Of a stretch of DNA of 12,373 nucleotides, positions 7,666-12,373 are shown in pieces. The stretch is taken from positions 1 through 12,373 of the forward strand of contig JASLKO010000228.1 in the NCBI GenBank assembly GCA_030747475.1. The letters run 5' to 3'. The stretch's first letter is position 1. Each line of letters opens with the position of its first letter. The notes beneath the pieces are model-generated. The model was given only the letters and a program-made list of their open reading frames with translations. It had not been told where the DNA came from and made no database searches. Source of the DNA: Candidatus Thalassarchaeaceae archaeon. Lineage in GTDB: Archaea > Thermoplasmatota > Poseidoniia > Poseidoniales > Thalassarchaeaceae. The position numbers and the translations under genes are program-made.

Positions 7666-8064
7666 TCATGCTTCTGCAGCTTCTCTTTGCTTGCGTGCCC
7701 AAATGAATGATTGTACGCAGAAATAAGTGTAAATTAGTCCAGTCAAGAATAGCATCAACATTGAACCACTTGCATAATTTATGCCGTCACCCATGACCAT
7801 GAAAAATCGTGTCCCTCCCAAGACACAAATCAAACCAAATGTGGCCGCAATGTGCATCCACAATTTTCTTTTCTCTGGAATCTTTGTCGCTAAAACCCCA
7901 GTAATCAACAATGGGACACCTGCAAATGTCGGTGCATAAGATGTGATTGAACCTGAACTAGAAATGAGGGAAATAACAATTCCCCAGAGGGCTAGGAATA
8001 CACCATATCCTATCGTGATCATTGGAATTGTTTGGCCAGCCACGGTATAACTCTGTTCAGTCAT
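7666..8064 (-). CDS. Conserved-looking small membrane protein with four helices, unknown function
   Basis: With the ATG at 8064 the product is 132 aa with four predicted transmembrane segments at about 15-35, 43-60, 69-86 and 98-120. A GYG motif opens helix 1, a basic KIPEKRKLWMH loop precedes helix 3, and the tail is charged (ARKQREAAEA). The pattern reminds me of uncharacterised four-helix membrane proteins in some bacteria, but I cannot name a family. An ATG at 8112 would add 16 residues (basic, RLRR) and overlap ccmD by 8 bp. I prefer 8064 because it starts near helix 1, and because two hairpins (8071-8083 and 8114-8130) lie upstream of it. Its place between ccmD and nmd3 on the same strand suggests co-transcription with the haem-export genes. 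Confidence 0.7.
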   Translation of the reverse strand: MTEQSYTVAGQTIPMITIGYGVFLALWGIVISLISSSGSITSYAPTFAGVPLLITGVLATKIPEKRKLWMHIAATFGLICVLGGTRFFMVMGDGINYASGSMLMLFLTGLIYTYFCVQSFIWARKQREAAEA

Positions 8065-8104
8065 GAACGGTCGGCGGAGCCGAACGGATTTGAAGTCGAC
8101 GGCG

Positions 8105-8260
8105 CTATTCATCCGAATCCTTAGGATTCGATAGTGTGGATTCGACAGCCTCGATTCTTGAACGGACATCTTTGAGGCGATCCATCAATTGCCAGGTAAA
8201 CCACCCAATCAAACCAATCATCGCAGCATAAGCAGCGGCCAAATATGCAATATCTTCCAT
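8105..8260 (-). CDS. ccmD: CcmD-like small membrane protein
   Basis: A 51-aa protein starting at ATG 8260, one base after the TGA of ccmC. It has a short N terminus, one membrane helix (LAAAYAAMIGLIGWFTWQL, residues 7-25) and a basic amphipathic tail (DRLKDVRSRIEAVE). This is the usual CcmD layout, including the AAYA entry and the charged helix after the membrane. In System I cytochrome c maturation, CcmD helps release haem-loaded CcmE from the CcmABC complex. A longer reading to 8338 is possible but overlaps ccmC and adds unlikely sequence. CcmD proteins are short and poorly conserved, so the call depends on position as much as on sequence. Confidence 0.75.
   Translation of the reverse strand: MEDIAYLAAAYAAMIGLIGWFTWQLMDRLKDVRSRIEAVESTLSNPKDSDE
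8114..8130. repeat. Perfect 7-bp inverted repeat with 3-nt loop at the ccmD 3' end
   Basis: CGAATCC at 8114-8120 and GGATTCG at 8124-8130 are exact reverse complements separated by TTA. The element lies in the last codons of ccmD, before the downstream 4-TM gene. A weaker 5-bp triloop palindrome (TCGGC/GCCGA) follows at 8071-8083. The pair could affect expression across this operon junction, but a role is only inferred. Confidence 0.5.
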
Positions 8261-8261
8261 C

Positions 8262-8963
8262 TCAATCCATCCGCTGTTGTAGTTCGGCGAGAGTTTTCTC
8301 GCATTTCTGTACTTCCCAACTGACCATCGCTTGTCCAATCATTAGAACGGTCATTCCGAGAAATGCGAGAAGCCATATTTGCAAAATCACAGGATCCACA
8401 CCACTTTCTTCGCCGCCTCCAATCACGGGCCCGGGGTGTCTTTCTTGCCACCATCGAGTTGCCATGTATGTAATCGGGACGAGAAGAAATCCAAACAACC
8501 CGATACCAGAATATACATCTCTGAATTCAGGTGTATCTGGTTGACTCCGGCGCGAAAGGACGAGAAATAGTGCGATTGCAGAGAGAACTCCATAGATGTT
8601 CAACCGGGCATCGGTCCAGTCCCATGGCACGCCCCATTCAGCCGCTCCCCAAATTGGACCCGACGTCACAACGAACAATCCGTACAATAGACTGAGTTCT
8701 GCCGCAACTCCTGCCAACGTCCAACCCCATTCAGCACGTTTCCAAAACCATGCCAAACTTCCGACAAATAGCATTCCAAAGGTGAGGAATGAAGTCCATG
8801 CAGCTGGGACATGCCAGAAAATAATTCGATAGGAGTCCCCTTCAAATCCCTTGGCGTCTGGTGCAATCAGGAACCCGAGGACCATGGCTACGCAAGCGAT
8901 GGCCAAACCAAGAAGCATCAGCCAAACACCCCGCATGTTTGTTCGCGGTTGCCCGACGCTCAT
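8262..8963 (-). CDS. ccmC: Haem export protein CcmC (cytochrome c maturation)
   Basis: A 233-aa polytopic protein with about six membrane helices. It carries the haem-handling WWD-type motif WGAAEWGVPWDWTDARL (105-121). The two external His ligands are also recognisable: H51 in FWHVPAAW, equivalent to E. coli His60, and H166 in RWWQERHPG, equivalent to His184. In System I, CcmC presents haem to CcmE on the outer side of the membrane, working with CcmAB and CcmD. The ATG at 8963 shares ATGA with the ccmAB stop, which selects this start from a frame open to 9239. The gene ends one base before ccmD. CcmE, CcmF and CcmH are not in the window. Confidence 0.9.
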   Translation of the reverse strand: MSVGQPRTNMRGVWLMLLGLAIACVAMVLGFLIAPDAKGFEGDSYRIIFWHVPAAWTSFLTFGMLFVGSLAWFWKRAEWGWTLAGVAAELSLLYGLFVVTSGPIWGAAEWGVPWDWTDARLNIYGVLSAIALFLVLSRRSQPDTPEFRDVYSGIGLFGFLLVPITYMATRWWQERHPGPVIGGGEESGVDPVILQIWLLAFLGMTVLMIGQAMVSWEVQKCEKTLAELQQRMD

Positions 8964-10210
8964 CAATTTGACCCTGTTCTGGGGTGAAGAATAGGGAGCC
9001 CAAACCAAATGATGAGAGGGATGCTTGTTGCAATCGCGATCGAAGCCCAAGGTGAAGTACAAATTTCGGTGCCGATACATTCGCTGACCGCATCGGTTGC
9101 AATGAGCAAAGGCCAGATTAGAACCAATGAAAGAAGTGGGGTGTATTGCGCCTCTGTTCTCGGCATTTTCATGGCCAATTCGTGAATGGCACCACTGGCA
9201 AGATGTATTGCAATGAAAGGCAAACCAATCATCATCCAAATCAGTGCATCATGCTGTACTCCAAAAATCGTCGCGGTTAAGATCGGTGCGATGAAAATCA
9301 GCAATATCGAAAGGGGACTGACTGAAAACAACCGACCCCCCATGGCTTGCCACCAATCACCAGATCGGGAATCCTTGCTGTGGTGCAATGAAGACAATGA
9401 TGGAATCGCTGCAAGAAAAGCAGGTACGAGCACCAATGTGCCAATATCTTTGCCAAGTAGAGCATACAGAATCAAAATTGACCCGATTAGAGGGACCCCT
9501 CTAGAAAGCAAAGGCCACATCGTGCGTCGATCAATTGTTGTTGACCATTTGGTGACATTCAACGTGGGCGCAATATTTGCAAAAAGTGGCGCATCTCCCG
9601 CCTCAATCGTTGGCTCATTTTTTGAAGCCTCTCCATCGAGTACCTGAAGCCGAGTCGCACATTCACGTAGTCGATTATCGTGGGTTGCGATTAGGAAAGA
9701 ATGCCCTCTCGCGCGCAATGATGAAATGTCAGACATCAATGTTTGAACCGATTCTTCATCCAAACCTTCTGATGGTTCATCCAATAGACAGATTCGTTCT
9801 TGCTCGCCATACGCAGGAAGCAAACCCTGAATCACGGACAAACGTCGATGTAAACCGCCAGAAAGATGACCAATTCGATCTTGACCTCTGTGAGAAAGAT
9901 TCCAATGCTGCAATACATTTTGTTCCATGACTCCGGTTGCTTGGGCGGCAAATTCTAGACGCTCATTGACCATTTCATCTCCATTGAAACCACCTGATTG
10001 TAGTGTGAGTCCAAATGGCCGCTTGAGTACAATATTTCCAGACTGAATTGGAAGAATCCCTGCAATTGCTTCGATGAGAGTAGATTTCCCAGACCCATTC
10101 TCTCCAATCAGTAGGACGCATTCGCCTGACTCAATGTCTAAATTGTAATTCTCAAGTATGGTTCGGGTGCCACGACGCACCGTCAGGTCCTCGACTCGAA
10201 GTAGCGCCAC
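8963..10210 (-). CDS. ccmA: ABC transporter with CcmA-type ATPase fused to CcmB-type membrane domain
   Basis: A 415-aa protein. Residues 1-200 are an ABC ATPase: Walker A GENGSGKST (36-44), Q71, signature LSGG (116-119), Walker B ICLLDEP (140-146) and H-loop H177 in ATHD. Residues from about 231 form six membrane helices, matching the CcmB count. The total length equals one CcmA plus one CcmB. In System I, CcmAB couples ATP hydrolysis to release of holo-CcmE from CcmC. The order before ccmC and ccmD supports this assignment. The membrane half is divergent, so a general ABC-2 exporter is the alternative. The start is GTG 10210; an ATG two bases upstream is out of frame. It appears to head a six-gene operon and is divergent from the rhomboid gene across 74 bp. 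Confidence 0.8.
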   Translation of the reverse strand: MALLRVEDLTVRRGTRTILENYNLDIESGECVLLIGENGSGKSTLIEAIAGILPIQSGNIVLKRPFGLTLQSGGFNGDEMVNERLEFAAQATGVMEQNVLQHWNLSHRGQDRIGHLSGGLHRRLSVIQGLLPAYGEQERICLLDEPSEGLDEESVQTLMSDISSLRARGHSFLIATHDNRLRECATRLQVLDGEASKNEPTIEAGDAPLFANIAPTLNVTKWSTTIDRRTMWPLLSRGVPLIGSILILYALLGKDIGTLVLVPAFLAAIPSLSSLHHSKDSRSGDWWQAMGGRLFSVSPLSILLIFIAPILTATIFGVQHDALIWMMIGLPFIAIHLASGAIHELAMKMPRTEAQYTPLLSLVLIWPLLIATDAVSECIGTEICTSPWASIAIATSIPLIIWFGLPILHPRTGSN

Positions 10211-10284
10211 ATCCCTTCGAATCGTACACGTGGCTTGAGCCCTGCGGCGAAGAGGTCAAGCATCTGAACCCGCTGAGTCAATGC

Positions 10285-11277
10285 ATGGGACTGGTTTGGT
10301 CGGAAGTGACGACCACCTACTGGTTCTATGCCGCCATTTGGCTTATTGCGGCCCTCTCACCACTGGTTCATGCTTGGGTTAAGCGAACGCCGATGGCCCT
10401 AGGAATCGGAGTTTCAATCATCCTAGCATGGTTGATTCAATCGATAATTGAATGGAATGTCGGATTCGATTTAATGCGGGCACTTGGTGCACTCCTTCCT
10501 GCATGGGGACTTGAATCCACTGAACTTCATCGGTACATTACGGCCGCCTGGTTACACGCGAGCACAATCCACGTATTGGGAAATATTCTCGTGATTATTC
10601 TTGTTGGCGTTCCTCTCGAACAACGCTTAGGGCGAGGCAGATTTCTACTCATCTATCTAATTGGAGTATTGGGTGGTAATATTGGTTGGACCTTGGCAAA
10701 TTGGGACAGCACAATTCCCTGCGTGGGGGCGTCGGGTGCAGCATTTGGATTGTTGGGGTGCTATCTCGCATGTTGGCCGCAAGATGAAATTGAATTTCCT
10801 CTAATCCTCATACGAAAATGGCCGGTCGCCTGGATTGCTTTGTTCAAGTTCGCTCTCGAGGTCATGCAGTACCCGAATTCAACTTCAAATGTTGCGCATC
10901 TAGCACACATCACAGGATTCATCGCATGTTATGTTCTGGCAAAACCGATTGCAAAAGGTGGCTTGGTGCCTATTGGCATGGTTGATGGTGGCCCCTCTTC
11001 CAAGGGTGGCCTAGACGCACAACACAAAGCCCTGAAATCGAGGATGGGAAATCTGTCATCCGACCCTTGGGATGGTGATCTGAAAGGTCCAGCGGCTCGC
11101 ACCCTTGAAAGATTACGTGAAGAAGGGGATGAAATTGAAACCCGGCAAGCCTGGCTTGAGCAGCTCGCAGAACAGGCGCAATGCCCTGTTTGTCAGGGTG
11201 AAATTGAAGCCGTTGAAATGGCCGGAATAACACAATTAAAATGCAAATCTAGCAAGGGCCATATTGAGTGGCCATAG
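10285..11277 (+). CDS. Rhomboid-family intramembrane serine protease with C-terminal zinc ribbon
   Basis: A 330-aa protein. Residues 10-230 form the rhomboid membrane domain. It has WLHASTIHVLGN (89-100), giving the oxyanion-site His and N100, and the nucleophile S150 in GASGAAFG. The catalytic His is H208 in AHITGF. Rhomboids cut transmembrane substrates within the bilayer. The tail from about 235 is soluble and charged with a helical stretch at 270-297. It ends in CPVC (C300 and C303), C320 and H326, a plausible single zinc-ribbon site. Both termini should be near the cytosol in the six-helix topology. ATG 10285 was chosen; the ATG at 10281 is out of frame. It is followed by the secreted subtilase gene on the same strand. 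Substrates are unknown. Confidence 0.88.
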   Translation: MGLVWSEVTTTYWFYAAIWLIAALSPLVHAWVKRTPMALGIGVSIILAWLIQSIIEWNVGFDLMRALGALLPAWGLESTELHRYITAAWLHASTIHVLGNILVIILVGVPLEQRLGRGRFLLIYLIGVLGGNIGWTLANWDSTIPCVGASGAAFGLLGCYLACWPQDEIEFPLILIRKWPVAWIALFKFALEVMQYPNSTSNVAHLAHITGFIACYVLAKPIAKGGLVPIGMVDGGPSSKGGLDAQHKALKSRMGNLSSDPWDGDLKGPAARTLERLREEGDEIETRQAWLEQLAEQAQCPVCQGEIEAVEMAGITQLKCKSSKGHIEWP

Positions 11278-11290
11278 AGCCATTCCTTCA

Positions 11291-11307
11291 CAGGACCTAC
11301 GGTCCTG
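11291..11307. repeat. Perfect 7-bp inverted repeat with 3-nt loop downstream of the rhomboid gene
   Basis: CAGGACC at 11291-11297 and GGTCCTG at 11301-11307 are exact reverse complements separated by TAC. It begins 14 bases after the rhomboid stop. It could be a transcript-end or stability hairpin for that gene, though no strong T-tract follows. It has the same CC-N3-GG core as the element at 11340-11356. Confidence 0.55.
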
Positions 11308-11317
11308 ACTTGGTTGG

Positions 11318-11326
11318 TCTTATACG
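11318..11326 (+). promoter_or_regulatory. Possible TATA-like element of the subtilase gene
   Basis: The short AT-rich CTTATAC lies about 28-34 bases before the ATG at 11353. This is near the usual archaeal TATA-box distance if the mRNA is leaderless or nearly so. No clear BRE is visible and the match to the archaeal consensus is only partial. Confidence 0.25.
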
Positions 11327-11339
11327 TCATTGGTGGGTG

Positions 11340-11356
11340 GCATCCCTTCGGGATGC
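11340..11356. repeat. Perfect 7-bp inverted repeat with 3-nt loop at the subtilase start
   Basis: GCATCCC at 11340-11346 and GGGATGC at 11350-11356 are exact reverse complements separated by TTC. The second arm contains the ATG at 11353 and ends just before the ATG at 11359. In a transcript that includes it, the hairpin could control access to the start codon. If transcription begins downstream, it may be a protein-binding site instead. Confidence 0.55.
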
Positions 11357-11358
11357 AT

Positions 11359-12373
11359 ATGGGGTCCGGTGAATCCAGTCGTCAAACCCCCCTCATCGCG
11401 GTTTTATTGCTGCTTCTAACATCTCTCTCTCCGTTGGCGATTGGCGACACCACAGACGACGTCGTTGTTTTGGAAAAGCCTACGATTTTTGTCGAAGGAT
11501 TGCCGACCTTAATTTGTGAAAATGGAGAATCTTGCCCGACCCCTGACCGTGGTTTTGGACCATGGTTGGCATATTCGCCAGATCGTGACCACAATGGCAT
11601 GGATGATCGGCTACAACGAATATTGGCAGGAGAATATGAATCGGTCAGCACCACTGCAATCGAGGGTCCCGATGGCCGATTGACCGTTGCGATACATGTC
11701 GATTATGCGGAGCATCCAGGCCCTCAAGAGATTGCTGCGCTGAAATCAACCCTGTTTGAACATGGTTGGATAGAGGATGGAGCTTGGTTTGATGTTCTGC
11801 AATCGATTCATACAATTTCTTTGGACCATGTGCCTCTGCCGGCCCTCCTTCCAATTTGGCGCCTCGATGGTGTTGTGACCGTTGAACAACAAAATGTGAT
11901 GATCCCATTCCTGCAAAACTCAGTCCCTGCAATGAAGGTGATTGATTCTGATGTATATCAAGATACAATGCAAAACCTTGGATACCGAGGAGATGAAGTT
12001 GTTGTTGCTGTTCTCGATACTGGTGTTGACAACGAACATCGTTCACTGAATGATTTCGATGATGTGAACGATGAACCTGACATTGATGCGAATAGCTATG
12101 TCGATCAAAAGTGGGTCGCTGGTTATGATGCCACATCGGCTTTTTCCAACACAAGTGGAACCGATGATCCGGACGATTCTAATGGCCACGGAACCCACGT
12201 CGCAGGTACCAGTATCGGTACAGGTAGCAGCGACAGGGTGTTTGTTGGGGTTGCACCTGGCGCCTATCTTGTAGACGTCAAAGTGTTGACTGATGCTGGT
12301 GGGACGAATGCACAGAATACATTGCGAGGCTTACAATGGGCAATCAACAATGTGGATACAGATTGGGGCAACA
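11359..12373 (+). CDS. Secreted subtilisin-like (S8) serine protease, N-terminal part (runs off window end)
   Basis: The frame is open from ATG 11359 to the window end (338 codons), with no stop seen. Residues 11-29 are a signal-peptide-like hydrophobic stretch. Residues 75-83 (DRDHNGMDD) resemble a calcium-binding DxDxNG loop. Residues 100-200 fit an inhibitor-like propeptide. The peptidase domain begins near 205: catalytic Asp D220 in VVVAVLDTGVD and catalytic His H277 in NGHGTHVAGT are present. The Ser lies beyond the window. S8 proteases degrade proteins outside the cell, a common trait of heterotrophic marine archaea. A start two codons earlier at 11353 is equally possible. The frame gives only out-of-frame fragments on a stop-to-stop listing from ATG because the gene is cut by the edge. 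Confidence 0.88.
   Translation, partial: MGSGESSRQTPLIAVLLLLLTSLSPLAIGDTTDDVVVLEKPTIFVEGLPTLICENGESCPTPDRGFGPWLAYSPDRDHNGMDDRLQRILAGEYESVSTTAIEGPDGRLTVAIHVDYAEHPGPQEIAALKSTLFEHGWIEDGAWFDVLQSIHTISLDHVPLPALLPIWRLDGVVTVEQQNVMIPFLQNSVPAMKVIDSDVYQDTMQNLGYRGDEVVVAVLDTGVDNEHRSLNDFDDVNDEPDIDANSYVDQKWVAGYDATSAFSNTSGTDDPDDSNGHGTHVAGTSIGTGSSDRVFVGVAPGAYLVDVKVLTDAGGTNAQNTLRGLQWAINNVDTDWGN

Noticed and set aside
8065..8112. Start of the 4-TM gene at ATG 8112
   Set aside because: Possible, but it would add a basic 16-residue leader running through a palindrome-rich junction and overlap ccmD; the start at 8064 is nearer the first helix. Not excluded.
8261..8338. Longer N terminus for the CcmD-like protein, starting at 8338
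   Set aside because: It overlaps the 3' end of ccmC by about 77 bp, while the ATG at 8260 sits one base after the ccmC stop and gives a normal CcmD length.
8964..9239. Longer N terminus for ccmC starting at 9239
   Set aside because: The added 92 residues are an out-of-frame shadow of the ccmAB membrane domain; the ATGA overlap at 8963 gives a standard CcmC.
10208..10232. TTCGAATC, resembling a tRNA T-loop, upstream of ccmAB
   Set aside because: The flanking bases do not form a T-stem, and no anticodon or acceptor arm can be found around it.
1..12373. CRISPR array, insertion sequence or prophage signs
   Set aside because: No regularly spaced direct repeats, transposase or integrase motifs, or phage structural genes were seen in any frame.

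Overview
The window looks like a chromosomal segment of a marine euryarchaeon, most plausibly a Marine Group II (Ca. Poseidoniales, Thermoplasmatota) relative. The archaeal assignment rests on an NMD3-type ribosome export/biogenesis protein with Cys4 zinc motifs, a bifunctional phosphoglucose/phosphomannose isomerase of the SIS type, and an aspartate-semialdehyde dehydrogenase whose N terminus reads as the archaeal/fungal type. The group-level placement is inference from gene content. Genes are packed tightly, with repeated ATGA stop/start overlaps (2430-2433, 6571-6574, 8963-8965). I see no tRNA, rRNA, IS element or CRISPR array, and no gene-free stretch longer than about 80 bp.

Region 1 (1-1690): the 5' part of asd runs leftward off the window. 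Divergent from it is a 448-aa coiled-coil protein carrying a PD-(D/E)XK nuclease-like core. The 78-bp gap between them holds a pronounced dyad that may be an operator.

Region 2 (1714-4889, minus strand): a large polytopic GT-C-like membrane protein with a C-terminal beta-rich extension is followed, with an ATGA overlap, by a DPM1-like GT2 glycosyltransferase. This looks like a two-gene lipid-linked sugar or envelope glycan unit.

Region 3 (4947-5534, plus strand): a cytosolic-looking LytM/M23 metallopeptidase. It is divergent from region 2 and converges, with a 7-bp overlap, on region 4.

Region 4 (5528-10210, minus strand): a probable operon in the order ccmA-ccmB fusion, ccmC, ccmD-like, a 4-TM unknown, nmd3, PGI/PMI. 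It combines a cytochrome c maturation (System I) haem-export module with a ribosome biogenesis factor and a sugar isomerase. CcmE, CcmF and CcmH are not in the window.

Region 5 (10285-12373, plus strand): a rhomboid protease with a cytosolic zinc-ribbon tail, then a secreted subtilisin-like protease truncated by the window end. Two perfect triloop palindromes lie between them. Similar palindromes with a CC-N3-GG core occur at 4860-4880 and 8114-8130, close to other gene boundaries. They are the main structural signal not explained by the genes.
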